From contig NZ_LTAO01000012.1 of the NCBI RefSeq assembly GCF_001590785.1, positions 434,649-496,416 of the forward strand: DNA of 61,768 nt, in the 5' to 3' direction. Numbering within the stretch: position 1 is the stretch's first letter; each line of letters starts with the position of its first letter. Below, one piece after another: positions 25,393 to 34,642 of this stretch. The position numbers were made by a program, and so were the translations under genes. This DNA comes from Alkalihalobacillus trypoxylicola. GTDB lineage: Bacteria > Bacillota > Bacilli > Bacillales > Bacillaceae_D. The notes under the pieces were generated by a model, which saw only the letters and a program-made list of their open reading frames with translations, did not search any database and was not told the DNA's origin.

Positions 25393-26382
25393 ATGAAAGA
25401 CAAACAATTAGAGGATTTGTATGACTTTATCGATAATAGTGCCCATATGCTAAGTGAACAGGAGGATATTCTCTATCTAGATGCTTTAGCTGAAGTTGGA
25501 GACCGTTTATTCACTAGCAAAATGGTTGAAATACATGATTCTTTTCAAAAAAAGAAATTAGAGAAACTGTACCAATCCATCACATTTGAAGATTATGAGC
25601 AAGAAATAATCAGAAAAGCATTACAGCTAGCGGTTTTAAAAGGCATGAAAGGAGCAACCCAACCGCATCATTCCTTAACACCAGATGCTGTAAGTTTATT
25701 TATTTCTTATTTAGTCAATAAAGTGTTAAATCAACCAAAACCTTATATACTTGCTGATTTAGCTGTTGGTTCTGGTAATTTATTAACCGCTATATTAAAT
25801 CAAAGTAATAAAGAGATTAAAGCACTAGGTTTTGAAGTAGATGAAACATTACTGCATTTAGCTTATGTGAATGCGAATCTACAAAAGCACGAGGTAGAGC
25901 TTTTTCATCAAGATAGTATTCAAAAACTACCAAACCTTGAAGCTGATTTAGTTGTGACGGATTTGCCAATAGGATATTATCCGAATGATGTGGTAGCCCA
26001 AGATTATGAAGTGAAGGCTCTAGAGGGGCATTCTTACATCCATCACTTAATGATCGAGCAAGCTTTAAAACAGACCAAATCTGGTGGCTATTTATTCCTT
26101 TTAATACCTAACTTCTTGTTTCAAACCGACCAATCAGAAACCTTGCATCAGTTTTTAAAGAAAGAAAGTGTAATCCTAGGCTTATTACAATTGCCAAGCT
26201 CCATGTTTATAAATGATAACCAAGCGAAGAGTATATTAATGTTGCAAAAAAATGGAGAAGGTGTGAAACAAATTCAACAAGCTTTATTAGCAGAGCTTCC
26301 TTCCTTTTCTAAAAAGTCAGCACTTGCTGATATGGTTAATCAGATTGATCGATGGTTTCAGAGCGAATTGAAGCTTTCTTAA
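25393..26382 (+). CDS. ytxK: Class I SAM-dependent methyltransferase-like protein (YtxK)
   Basis: 329 residues. The SAM-binding glycine loop is DLAVGSGNLLTAIL, the acidic loop is GFEVDETLLHLAYVN, and the catalytic motif is DLPIGYYP where N6-methylases carry DPPY/NPPF. The fold resembles the N-terminal part of type I restriction methylases, but without a specificity subunit nearby. The target is unknown. GGAGGTAGATT precedes the ATG. It is upstream of ackA as in B. subtilis. Confidence 0.9.
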   Translation: MKDKQLEDLYDFIDNSAHMLSEQEDILYLDALAEVGDRLFTSKMVEIHDSFQKKKLEKLYQSITFEDYEQEIIRKALQLAVLKGMKGATQPHHSLTPDAVSLFISYLVNKVLNQPKPYILADLAVGSGNLLTAILNQSNKEIKALGFEVDETLLHLAYVNANLQKHEVELFHQDSIQKLPNLEADLVVTDLPIGYYPNDVVAQDYEVKALEGHSYIHHLMIEQALKQTKSGGYLFLLIPNFLFQTDQSETLHQFLKKESVILGLLQLPSSMFINDNQAKSILMLQKNGEGVKQIQQALLAELPSFSKKSALADMVNQIDRWFQSELKLS

Positions 26383-26429
26383 TATTTCTTTTGAAAGGCT
26401 TGGAAAAAAGCTGATATTATATAGATCAT

Positions 26430-26665
26430 GTAGAGAAGTTTGAAATGATGTCATTAATGCAAACATCAAGAACGAACCAGAACCCTCCTTGCTGTGAAAG
26501 GAGGGTTTTTTGTACTTCTAGATTTCCTATGAAAGACGTAAACTAGCGGACACAAGGCACGGAGACTCCAGTGGGAGGAAGTGGCCATGCCGAAATCCAC
26601 TTTTTAAAAAAAGTTAGTTCGGCAGCACCCCACTGGACGCGTAGTGCCTTAAGGGAGTGACTAGC
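26430..26665 (+). repeat. Dispersed composite repeat A, copy 2 (most complete)
   Basis: It begins with the GAAGTTTGAAATGATG box, continues with a terminator-like hairpin (26481-26511), a CCTATGAAAGACGTAAAC linker and the AGCGGACACAAGGCACGGAG box. It then folds as TCCAGTGGG (26567-26575) with CCCACTGGA (26629-26637), enclosing TGCCGAA (26588-26594) with TTCGGCA (26618-26624). The copy follows ytxK directly. Confidence 0.85.
26481..26511 (+). terminator. Terminator after ytxK, inside repeat A
   Basis: AACCCTCCTT and AAAGGAGGGTT around GCTGTG, then TTTTTT. It ends the ytxK transcript while being part of the dispersed repeat. Confidence 0.85.
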
Positions 26666-26736
26666 CTAGAACCTATCTTATTTGGAATATTGTTTCAATT
26701 TTTTTTGATAAATGCTTTTATATAGAAGAATAATAA

Positions 26737-26750
26737 TGTAAACGTTATAA
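26737..26750 (+). promoter_or_regulatory. cre-like CcpA site upstream of ackA
   Basis: TGTAAACGTTATAA resembles the cre consensus TGWAANCGNTNWCA with one clear mismatch at the 3' end. B. subtilis ackA is activated by CcpA from an upstream cre. Here it lies about 185 bp before the ackA start. Confidence 0.55.
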
Positions 26751-26922
26751 AAAAGCGATTTCAAGTCAGAATATAAAGACTTTATGCAAAATCAGTGAGG
26801 ATTCCGTGAATTTGCTTGAAAAAGATGAATTAGAATGATTAAATGTAGAGTGATAATAAGAAGTGAATAGATGCATTATCCTACTAAATATAGAAACAAA
26901 CTAAAGGAGCTGTCTAATAGAA

Positions 26923-28119
26923 ATGGCTAAAATTATTGCAATTAATGCTGGAAGTTCTTCTTTGAAATTTCAGCTATTAAATATGCCAGAGGAAACCATT
27001 TTAACAAAAGGGTTAGTTGAAAGAATCGGTTTGAACCATTCCATTTTTACAATTGAGGCAAACGGTGAGAAAATAAAGGAAACACTTGATATTGGTGACC
27101 ATGAAGTTGCAGTAAAAATTTTATTAGATAAACTTACGAGTTTAGGAATTATAGAGTCTTTAGATGAAATAGAGGGAATTGGCCATAGAGTCGTTCATGG
27201 TGGAGAAAAGTTTAATGATTCCGTTTTGATTACCGATGAGGTTTTAAAAGGGATTGAAGAAGTATCAGAATTAGCTCCATTGCATAATCCAGCTAATATA
27301 GTAGGGATTAAAGCTTTTAAAGCAGCGCTCCCTCATGTTGAGTCTGTAGCTGTTTTTGATACTGCTTTTCATCAAACCATGCCAGAAAGCTCATTTTTAT
27401 ATAGCCTACCTTATGAATATTATGAAAAGTTTGGTATTCGTAAATATGGTTTCCACGGGACTTCACATAAATATGTTTCTGAACGTGCGGCAGAACTCCT
27501 AGATCGTCCGATTGAACAGCTTCGTTTATTATCATGTCACCTTGGAAATGGAGCTAGTATTGCAGCTATAAAAGGCGGAGAGTCTATTGATACATCTATG
27601 GGTTTTACACCTTTAGCTGGTGTAACGATGGGAACTCGCTCAGGTAATATTGACCCTGCATTAATTCCATTCATTATGAACAAGACTGGACATGATGCTA
27701 GTGAAGTTATTAATATTTTGAATAAAAAAAGTGGGCTTTTAGCTGTTTCTGGTTTTTCAAGTGACTTACGTGATATCGAAAGTGAAGCTGAAGCAGGAAA
27801 TGAACGAGCTGAGCTTGCTTTAGAAGTATTTACATCTAGAATCCATAAATATATTGGTTCATATGCTGCTCAAATGAATGGTGTTGACGCTATTATTTTC
27901 ACAGCGGGTATCGGTGAGAATAGTGATGTTATTCGTGAAAGAGTGCTAAAAGGACTTGAATTTATGGGAGTTTATTGGGATCCTTCTTTAAATAAAGTAA
28001 GAGGAAAAGAAGCATTTATTAATTACCCTCATTCACCTGTAAAAGTAATCATTATTCCAACGAATGAAGAAGTAATGATTGCAAGAGATACCGTACGATT
28101 AGCTCAAGAACAATCATAA
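26923..28119 (+). CDS. ackA: Acetate kinase
   Basis: 398 residues. Signature regions of the acetate kinase family are present: [16 protein letters not shown] at the start, [46 protein letters not shown] and FTAGIGENS. It makes ATP and acetate from acetyl phosphate in overflow metabolism. AAAGGAG precedes the start at a slightly long distance. A cre-like site upstream suggests glucose activation through CcpA. Confidence 0.97.
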   Translation: MAKIIAINAGSSSLKFQLLNMPEETILTKGLVERIGLNHSIFTIEANGEKIKETLDIGDHEVAVKILLDKLTSLGIIESLDEIEGIGHRVVHGGEKFNDSVLITDEVLKGIEEVSELAPLHNPANIVGIKAFKAALPHVESVAVFDTAFHQTMPESSFLYSLPYEYYEKFGIRKYGFHGTSHKYVSERAAELLDRPIEQLRLLSCHLGNGASIAAIKGGESIDTSMGFTPLAGVTMGTRSGNIDPALIPFIMNKTGHDASEVINILNKKSGLLAVSGFSSDLRDIESEAEAGNERAELALEVFTSRIHKYIGSYAAQMNGVDAIIFTAGIGENSDVIRERVLKGLEFMGVYWDPSLNKVRGKEAFINYPHSPVKVIIIPTNEEVMIARDTVRLAQEQS

Positions 28120-28126
28120 GTAAGAT

Positions 28127-28166
28127 AACCTGTTGAAAACCAGTTGGTGTTTTCGGCAGGTTTTTT
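28127..28166 (+). terminator. Terminator of ackA
   Basis: AACCTG..TTGAAAAC and GTTTTCGG..CAGGTT, followed by TTTTT. Confidence 0.85.
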
Positions 28167-28296
28167 CATTGAAAGGTTTCAATTGTTTTATATGAAATAG
28201 AATATGCATTAAAATAAGAATAGATCAAAACGGATTAATGAAAAGAATACTAACTAGCATAGACTGTATAAAGTCAATCAAAAAGGAGCTGAGTAA

Positions 28297-29169
28297 ATGA
28301 CTCTAGCTAATTTAAAAGAAGGAGATACGTTCACAGGGTTTTTCTTAGTTAGAGAAAAGGAAATTAAATCGGCTGTAAATGGAAGTGAGTATGGCCATTT
28401 TTTATTAGAGCGGCATTTAGAAAAGATTGCGGCAAAAATGTGGGATATAGGAGAAGAACTAAAATCAAGTGTACAAAAAAAATCTATTGTTAAAGTAGAG
28501 GGAGTCATTAAAAGTTACCGAAATAGAAAAGAACTATCTATACAGAGAATGAGATTGATTCATGATGAGGACCAAGTAAATGTTACCGAATTGTTAACAA
28601 AAGAAGGATTATCTAGAGAAGGATTGTGGCAGGAATTACGTATGTATATGGATGAAGTGGAATCAGGACCTTTAAGGTCAATACTAGTTCAGCTTTATAG
28701 TCAAAAGGAATTTAGAGAAAAAATAACAACGTATCCAGCTTCTCAATATGGACATCACGCTTATTATGCGGGGATGCTTGAGCATTTAGTCGAGCTCTGT
28801 CATACCGCTGCTCAGCTTTTCCCACTCTATAATGACCTGAATCGCAATGTTGTCTTAGCGAGCTGTTTATTACATAACATTGGTTTAACTAAAATGTTCA
28901 ACGATGCTATTGCACCTTCCTTGACGGAGGAAGGAGAAAAGATAGGCCTAGTGTCTTTAAGCTATGAAATCATTCTTGATGCTGTGAAAGATGCAGGAAT
29001 TAGTAGTACTGATCACGAAATAATAGCATTGAAGCATTGTATTATTAGTCAGTACGGTCCCGTTGAAAATGGCTGGGGAAGTTCAATATCACCTAAATCA
29101 GCAGAAGCATTGTTTTTTCATCATATTAAAGAACTCAGTTCGAAAATGTCTATGAAAAATGATATTTAA
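28297..29169 (+). CDS. YhaM-like OB-HD protein with altered HD motif
   Basis: 290 residues. An OB-fold part (about 1-95, LKEGDTFTGFFLVREKEIKS) is followed by an HD-type domain: QYGHHAYYAGMLEHLVELC, then SCLLHNIGLTKMF. In the 3'-5' exonuclease YhaM the second motif is HDIGK; here it is H193-N194, so the metal-binding Asp is replaced by Asn. This paralogue may have lost or changed nuclease activity. AAAAAGGAGCTGAGTAA gives a strong start. It is followed 17 bases later by an EcsC-family gene, with a shared terminator. Confidence 0.75.
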   Translation: MTLANLKEGDTFTGFFLVREKEIKSAVNGSEYGHFLLERHLEKIAAKMWDIGEELKSSVQKKSIVKVEGVIKSYRNRKELSIQRMRLIHDEDQVNVTELLTKEGLSREGLWQELRMYMDEVESGPLRSILVQLYSQKEFREKITTYPASQYGHHAYYAGMLEHLVELCHTAAQLFPLYNDLNRNVVLASCLLHNIGLTKMFNDAIAPSLTEEGEKIGLVSLSYEIILDAVKDAGISSTDHEIIALKHCIISQYGPVENGWGSSISPKSAEALFFHHIKELSSKMSMKNDI

Positions 29170-29186
29170 AAGGTACGGAGGTAACG

Positions 29187-30038
29187 ATGTTAAATTCCGA
29201 TGAGCAATTACATTTACAAGAAATATTAGAGTGGGAAAGCACCTATTTTACGAAAGACAATCAATCCATATTCAAGGGATGGAAGGAAAATGAAACATTA
29301 CAGAGATTTATAAAAAACACTGAACAAATAAAAATTCCTTCTAAATATTTGGAGCAGCTAGAGGCATTAATGATTCAGCTTCAATCTATGGTTCAAAATG
29401 AAAGAAGTGAGCAAGTCATATGGGATAAGATTTTGCGCTATGCGAAAGTGTTTAATCCAGATATACATAGCATCAATGAAATGAAAAAATTAACGATTGA
29501 TCAACAGCGGTTTCTATCCGAACAATTTATGGCAAAGCAGCGTTTAATAGCAGTTGGACAGGGAAGTGTAACAGGATTAGGAGGTTTATTGACCATATCA
29601 TTAGATTTACCTTTACTGGCAGCTATTCAATTAAGAACGATTCAGCAGCTTGCTTTAATACATGGCTATGATCTGAAAAATCCAATAGAGCAGGTTATTG
29701 CATTAAAGCTTTTTTACCTTACTACGCTACCGAAACCTTACCAATTAGAAAGCTGGCAGCATCTCTTTGCAGAACTAGAATTTCAAAATGAGGAACACGT
29801 ATTTTATGACGGACAAGAGCATGTCTTTGATCAAGCTTGGATGGGGCAGCTTATGAAACAAATGGGAAAAAATATTATCATTCGGTTTTTAAGAAAGAGA
29901 TGGATTCAGGGGGTACCGCTTTTTGGAGTAGCTATTGGTGCTGGGGTGAACTATCAGCTGACAAAGCAAGTAACCGAAATGGCTGAGCGATTTTATCAGA
30001 AAAGGATACTGCTTTCAAAGTTACACAATAATGTATAA
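29187..30038 (+). CDS. EcsC-family protein
   Basis: 283 residues. The glycine-rich and amphipathic core AVGQGSVTGLGGLLTISLDL followed by PLLAAIQLRTIQQLALIHGY is typical of the EcsC family, membrane-associated proteins of unknown biochemical role. A second hydrophobic segment lies near residues 245-257 (VPLFGVAIGAGVN). It shares a unit with the HD protein upstream. GGAGGTAACG precedes the ATG. Confidence 0.82.
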   Translation: MLNSDEQLHLQEILEWESTYFTKDNQSIFKGWKENETLQRFIKNTEQIKIPSKYLEQLEALMIQLQSMVQNERSEQVIWDKILRYAKVFNPDIHSINEMKKLTIDQQRFLSEQFMAKQRLIAVGQGSVTGLGGLLTISLDLPLLAAIQLRTIQQLALIHGYDLKNPIEQVIALKLFYLTTLPKPYQLESWQHLFAELEFQNEEHVFYDGQEHVFDQAWMGQLMKQMGKNIIIRFLRKRWIQGVPLFGVAIGAGVNYQLTKQVTEMAERFYQKRILLSKLHNNV

Positions 30039-30042
30039 TAAG

Positions 30043-30078
30043 AAAAAGGAAATAGACATCCGCTCTATTTCCTTTTTT
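30043..30078 (+). terminator. Terminator of the HD-EcsC unit
   Basis: GGAAATAGA and TCTATTTCC around CATCCGC, followed by TTTTTT. Confidence 0.9.
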
Positions 30079-30436
30079 ACGCTTCTGAATAAGATAAAAG
30101 TAAATGCATGAAAATAAATTTATATACATTTTTTATAAGTCAAGGTTATCAAAGTGTTCATGCCGTATCGAAATTCGATCCGTAAGGCAAAGAATTAATA
30201 GTTGTAACCGTTGATATACTAAGAATCATAGCTAGAATCTAAGAGAGGAAAAAATTTTTAAAAACATCTAAATTTTCTCTTGCAAAAATAGCTGTTCGTT
30301 GTTAAAGTAATGTATATATATAAATCGTCATTATAGTTTTATGCAAAAAGGTCATGAGCTTAGAAGCTCTTTTCTTTTACTTATATTTGTATAAAAATAA
30401 TATAAAAGGTATTAATATTCAATGGAGGGACGAGAA
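30079..30436. promoter_or_regulatory. Intergenic region upstream of argGH
   Basis: About 360 bases. Possible promoter elements lie near 30280-30320 (TTGCAA and a TATATATA tract). A short inverted repeat GAGCT/AGCTC (30356-30369) followed by TTTTCTTTT could be a weak attenuator. An arginine-repressor operator is expected here but I cannot mark one with confidence. Confidence 0.35.
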
Positions 30437-31648
30437 ATGAATAAAAAGAAAGTAGTATTAGCATATTCTGGAGGATTAGATACATCTGTAGCCATCAAGT
30501 GGTTGTCAGATAAAGGATACGATGTTATAGCTGTTGGTTTGGATGTTGGTGAGGGTAAAGATTTAGATTTTGTAAAACAAAAAGCGCTAGATGTAGGAGC
30601 CATTGAATCTTACTCGATCGATGCTAAGAAGGAGTTTGCAGAAGACTTTGTTTTACCAGCTCTTCAAGCTCATACGATGTATGAAGATAAATATCCATTA
30701 GTTTCTGCTTTATCGAGACCTCTTATTTCAAAAAAATTAGTTGAAATAGCGGAGCAAACAGGTGCTCACGCCGTTGCACATGGTTGTACAGGAAAAGGTA
30801 ATGACCAAGTCCGCTTTGAAGTGTCCATTCAGGCGCTAAACCCACATCTTAAAGTATTAGCACCTGTCCGTGAATGGGCATGGTCACGAGATGAAGAAAT
30901 TGAATATGCGAAGAAAAATAATATTCCGATTCCTATCGATCTTGATAATCCTTATTCAGTCGATCAAAATCTATGGGGTCGTGCAAATGAATGTGGAATT
31001 TTAGAAGACCCTTGGGCAACTCCTCCTGAAGGAGCCTATGAATTAACAGTATCGATCGAAAATGCACCAGATCATGCTGATATAGTCGAAATAGAATTTG
31101 AACAAGGCATACCCATTGCATTAAATGGTGTAAAGTATTCATTAGACCAGTTGATTTTAGCATTAAATGAACTAGCAGGTAAGCATGGGGTTGGGAGAAT
31201 AGATCATGTTGAGAATCGTTTAGTAGGGATCAAATCTCGTGAAGTTTATGAGTGTCCTGGAGCGATGACTTTAATTAAAGCTCATAAAGAATTGGAAGAT
31301 ATTACTCTTACAAAAGAAGTGGCGCATTTTAAGCCAATTGTTTCGAAAAAGTTAACAGAATTAATTTATGACGGATTATGGTTTTCTCCTTTACAACCGG
31401 CATTATTAGCCTTTTTAAAGGAAACTCAAAAGTCAGTTACAGGGACGGTTCGCGTTAAGTTATTTAAAGGTCATGCGATTATTGAAGGTAGAAAATCTCC
31501 ATATTCACTTTATGATGAAAAATTAGCTACTTATTCAACCGATGATGAATTTGATCACAGTGCTGCAGTAGGGTTCATTTCACTTTGGGGATTAACGACA
31601 AAAGTCCACAGTACAGTGAACAAGGAAAAAAAGGAGGTTACACTGTGA
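30437..31648 (+). CDS. argG: Argininosuccinate synthase
   Basis: 403 residues from ATG 30437 ([20 protein letters not shown]), with GGAGGG upstream; the frame opens 5 codons earlier at 30422. The [12 protein letters not shown]-binding loop and [16 protein letters not shown] are present. It joins citrulline and aspartate in arginine biosynthesis. It overlaps argH by 4 bases (GTGA), so they are translationally coupled. Confidence 0.97.
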   Translation: MNKKKVVLAYSGGLDTSVAIKWLSDKGYDVIAVGLDVGEGKDLDFVKQKALDVGAIESYSIDAKKEFAEDFVLPALQAHTMYEDKYPLVSALSRPLISKKLVEIAEQTGAHAVAHGCTGKGNDQVRFEVSIQALNPHLKVLAPVREWAWSRDEEIEYAKKNNIPIPIDLDNPYSVDQNLWGRANECGILEDPWATPPEGAYELTVSIENAPDHADIVEIEFEQGIPIALNGVKYSLDQLILALNELAGKHGVGRIDHVENRLVGIKSREVYECPGAMTLIKAHKELEDITLTKEVAHFKPIVSKKLTELIYDGLWFSPLQPALLAFLKETQKSVTGTVRVKLFKGHAIIEGRKSPYSLYDEKLATYSTDDEFDHSAAVGFISLWGLTTKVHSTVNKEKKEVTL

Positions 31649-33018
31649 CAAAGCTTTGGGGAGGACGCTTTACAAAAACAGCAGAAGAGTGGGTTGACGC
31701 ATTTGGTGCGTCAATCGGCTTTGATCAGAAGCTTGTGGACGAAGATATAGAAGGCAGTCTTGCTCATGTAACAATGTTGGGGAAATGTGGAATTATTCCA
31801 GGGGAAGAAGTAGAGTTAATTAAAAAAGGGTTAACTAAGCTAAGGGAAAAAGCAAAGGCAAATCAATTAGAGTTCTCTGTCCAAAACGAAGATATCCACC
31901 TGAATCTAGAGAAGCATTTGATTGATGAAATTGGATCAGTCGGCGGAAAATTACATACAGGTAGAAGTAGAAATGATCAGGTTGCGACAGATATGCATTT
32001 ATATTTGCGAAAAGAAACGAAGGAAATAATGAATGCATTGAAAAAACTCCAGAAAGCACTTGTCGGACAGGCTGAAGAGCATGTAGAAACCATTATTCCG
32101 GGTTATACTCATCTACAACGCGCACAGCCAGTTTCTTTTGCTCATCATCTTTTAGCTTATTTCTGGATGTTTGAACGAGACTTTGGACGCTTAAAGGATA
32201 GTGAAAAACGTTTGAATATTTCTCCATTAGGAGCCGGCGCTCTAGCTGGAACAACTTTTCCGATTGATCGTAATTATACAGCTGAGCTGTTAGGGTTTGA
32301 TGGAATATATGATAATAGTTTAGACGCTGTTAGTGACCGAGACTTCATTGTTGAATTTCTATCTGCTTCAGCTACTCTTATGATGCATTTATCTAGATTA
32401 TGTGAGGAATTAATTTTATGGTCCTCTCAGGAATTTCAATTTATTGAAATCGATGATGCATTTGCAACAGGAAGTAGCATCATGCCACAAAAGAAAAATC
32501 CAGATATGGCGGAGCTCATTCGTGGCAAAACGGGTAGAGTGTATGGGAATTTATTCTCATTATTAACGACATTAAAGGGATTACCACTTGCGTATAATAA
32601 GGATATGCAGGAAGACAAAGAAGGTATGTTTGACACAGTAGAAACGGTAAAAGGATCATTGCTTATATTTGCTGGAATGATTGAAACGATTACGGTGCGG
32701 ACAGATGTAATGGAAAAAGCAGTTCATCAAGACTTTTCGAATGCGACAGAATTAGCAGATTATTTAGCAACAAGAGGAATGCCTTTTAGGCAGGCTCATG
32801 AAGTTGTTGGAAAGCTTGTATTAGTCGCTATTCAAAAAGGGGTCTTTTTATTAGATTTACCTTTTCAAGAATATCAAGATGCCAGTGAATTATTTGAGGA
32901 AGACATTTTTGAAGTGCTTCAACCTAAAACCGTCGTTGCTAGAAGAAACAGTGCGGGAGGAACAGGTTTTACTCAAGTAAAAGTAGCTTTGAAAAAAGCA
33001 AATGAACTTTTAAATTAA
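31645..33018 (+). CDS. argH: Argininosuccinate lyase
   Basis: 457 residues from GTG 31645 (the protein starts with TKLWGGRFT after the initiator), with AAGGAGG at 31631. The family signature [12 protein letters not shown] is at 32470-32505, and [12 protein letters not shown] near residue 108. It cleaves argininosuccinate to arginine and fumarate. The overlap with argG (31645-31648) supports this start over the longer in-frame extension that lies inside argG. Confidence 0.96.
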   Translation: MTKLWGGRFTKTAEEWVDAFGASIGFDQKLVDEDIEGSLAHVTMLGKCGIIPGEEVELIKKGLTKLREKAKANQLEFSVQNEDIHLNLEKHLIDEIGSVGGKLHTGRSRNDQVATDMHLYLRKETKEIMNALKKLQKALVGQAEEHVETIIPGYTHLQRAQPVSFAHHLLAYFWMFERDFGRLKDSEKRLNISPLGAGALAGTTFPIDRNYTAELLGFDGIYDNSLDAVSDRDFIVEFLSASATLMMHLSRLCEELILWSSQEFQFIEIDDAFATGSSIMPQKKNPDMAELIRGKTGRVYGNLFSLLTTLKGLPLAYNKDMQEDKEGMFDTVETVKGSLLIFAGMIETITVRTDVMEKAVHQDFSNATELADYLATRGMPFRQAHEVVGKLVLVAIQKGVFLLDLPFQEYQDASELFEEDIFEVLQPKTVVARRNSAGGTGFTQVKVALKKANELLN

Positions 33019-33022
33019 GAAT

Positions 33023-33080
33023 AAGAACTCTAAGAAATGCAAGGATTACTCATTCTGCACCTTAGAGTTCTTATTTTTTT
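33023..33080 (+). terminator. Terminator of argGH
   Basis: AAGAACTCTAAG and CTTAGAGTTCTT, 12-bp stem with a 26-base loop, followed by ATTTTTTT. Confidence 0.85.
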
Positions 33081-33103
33081 ATTGTATTTCCATTATATTG
33101 GTA

Positions 33104-33132
33104 GAATGTTTGGCAAGCTGTAGTACATATTA
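33104..33132 (+). promoter_or_regulatory. Sigma-G/F-type promoter before the 48-aa ORF
   Basis: GAATG (33104-33108), 17 bp, CATATTA (33126-33132). It fits GHATR and CATnnTA, the same architecture as the SASP gene promoter at 17687-17715. Confidence 0.6.
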
Positions 33133-33157
33133 ATTCATAAAAGGGAGGATTTACTTA

Positions 33158-33304
33158 ATGATACCTAATTCAAAGCTTTCAAACAGTCAGTTGCAATACG
33201 ATGAAGAAGGAGAAAGAATGGTTCATGAGCAAGTGATGGATATATATCGTGAATGTGGAGTGTCTGAAGAAGATGAACAACTAAGAGAAAATAAAAGTAA
33301 ATAA
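33158..33304 (+). CDS. Small acidic protein, 48 aa, probably forespore-expressed
   Basis: The frame begins MIPNSKLSNSQLQYDEEGER and ends EEDEQLRENKSK. AAGGGAGGATTTACTTA precedes the ATG. It is strongly acidic, with no hydrophobic segment; the middle (MVHEQVMDIYRECG) should be helical. A sigma-G/F-like promoter lies just upstream and a terminator follows, so it is a monocistronic unit. No family is recognised with certainty; its size and promoter suggest a minor spore protein. Confidence 0.72.
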   Translation: MIPNSKLSNSQLQYDEEGERMVHEQVMDIYRECGVSEEDEQLRENKSK

Positions 33305-33309
33305 TTGTG

Positions 33310-33354
33310 AGAAGAATATCGCGAAAGCTTAGTCCTTTTCGATGTTCTTTTTTT
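33310..33354 (+). terminator. Terminator of the 48-aa ORF
   Basis: An imperfect stem GAATATCGCGAAA/TTTTCGATGTTC followed by TTTTTTT. Confidence 0.75.
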
Positions 33355-33418
33355 ACATTTTTTTATGACCGTAGTATGATCATATAAAGATTAGATGATT
33401 AGGCTTAGGGAGGTAAAT

Positions 33419-34180
33419 ATGAGGCGACATGCTTTTATAACAGCAGGAACAAAAGGATTGGGGTATCAAGTAACACGAGCTCTACTAAATAAAGGATATT
33501 CTGTGACGGTTACTTATCATAAGGATGAAGAGGCAGTAGAGAAAATGAAAACGGAATGGAAGGATGCAGCAGAGCGATTACAGTTTTTAAAAGTGGATGT
33601 AACCAAAAAAGAACCTATCACAGAGGCGGTAGAGTCAACGATCAAGAAATTCGGACGAATTGATATGTTAATTAATAATGCAGGGCCTTATATTTTTGAA
33701 AGAAAAAAATTGATTGATTATGAAGAATCCGAATGGTATACGATGCTTGAAGGAAATTTGAGTGCTGTCTTCCATTTATTGAAAAAAGTCGTACCTGTTA
33801 TGAGAGAGCAAAGATTCGGGAGAATAGTCACCTATGGATTCCAAGGAGCGGACCATGCTCCAGGATGGAAAAATCGAGCGGCATATGCCGCAGCTAAGGT
33901 AGGTTTGGTTTCATTAATGAAATCTATATCTATTGAGGAGGCGGAGTATGGTATTACCGTTAATATGGTTAGTCCTGGTAACATATTAGGAGAAATGAAG
34001 CAATCGACGATTAAAGAAGCAAGGTTAGAGCAAACCGGCAATACTCCTATTGGTCGTTCAGCCACAGGAGAAGACATTGCTCGGACTATATTATTTCTTT
34101 GTGATGAAAATGCAGATATGGTTACGGGAAGTGTCATTGAGGTTACGGGTGGAGTAGATGTCATACATCGTGAACGTTAA
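33419..34180 (+). CDS. ytkK: Short-chain dehydrogenase/reductase (YtkK-like)
   Basis: 253 residues from ATG 33419 (MRRHAFITAGTKGLGYQVTR), with AGGGAGG upstream. The SDR cofactor motif is TAGTKGLG (usually TGxxxGxG), the structural NNAG is present, and the active site YxxxK is YAAAK, with an expected Ser near TYGFQGA replaced or shifted (GRIVTYGF). It resembles FabG-like 3-oxoacyl reductases. The substrate is unknown; naming follows ytkK of this chromosomal region in B. subtilis. Confidence 0.78.
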   Translation: MRRHAFITAGTKGLGYQVTRALLNKGYSVTVTYHKDEEAVEKMKTEWKDAAERLQFLKVDVTKKEPITEAVESTIKKFGRIDMLINNAGPYIFERKKLIDYEESEWYTMLEGNLSAVFHLLKKVVPVMREQRFGRIVTYGFQGADHAPGWKNRAAYAAAKVGLVSLMKSISIEEAEYGITVNMVSPGNILGEMKQSTIKEARLEQTGNTPIGRSATGEDIARTILFLCDENADMVTGSVIEVTGGVDVIHRER

Positions 34181-34234
34181 CTCGCATGTATAGCAATGGT
34201 CATTTTGCATCACCTTATAGTTGAGGTGTTTAAA

Positions 34235-34621
34235 ATGATTAAAATGAGTAAAATCTTATTCGTTATAAGTACATTATTATTCTTCATTTGCAGTTCCTTT
34301 CAAGTTAATGCCGATGTTTCTGGTACAAGGCTAATGACGATATCCTCGGTGCGTATCACGGTTGTAGATAGTGGAATAGAATATGAATGGGAATATGATA
34401 ACCCATCGCATTATGAATATGAAGAAGGAAATTATGTCCAAAAAGGTGAAAACGCAAAGCAGGAAGTGGAAGAAATGGTTAAGCTAATGGAAATTGATGA
34501 GCATCAGACCATTGAAAATATGATTAGTTTGTTAAAGAAAAGGTATCATCAACTTGAAAAAGTAGATATACGCTACATGGATGGTAAAAGTCATTTATAT
34601 ATTTGGACATGGAAGGCGTAG
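34235..34621 (+). CDS. Secreted protein of unknown function
   Basis: 128 residues from ATG 34235 with GAGGTG upstream. The first 27 residues form a signal peptide (MIKMSKILFVISTLLFFICS...), likely cut after VNA. The mature part is acidic with a tyrosine-rich segment (YEWEYDNPSHYEYEEGNYVQ) and ends DGKSHLYIWTWKA. No lipobox of standard form. It sits 54 bases after the SDR gene and 21 bases before ald. Family not recognised. Confidence 0.7.
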   Translation: MIKMSKILFVISTLLFFICSSFQVNADVSGTRLMTISSVRITVVDSGIEYEWEYDNPSHYEYEEGNYVQKGENAKQEVEEMVKLMEIDEHQTIENMISLLKKRYHQLEKVDIRYMDGKSHLYIWTWKA

Positions 34622-34642
34622 TCGCTAAAAGGAGTTGAGAAG

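Noticed and set aside
30079-30436. T-box or arginine riboswitch before argG
   Set aside because: No T-box motif or specifier stem is visible; only a short weak hairpin is present.
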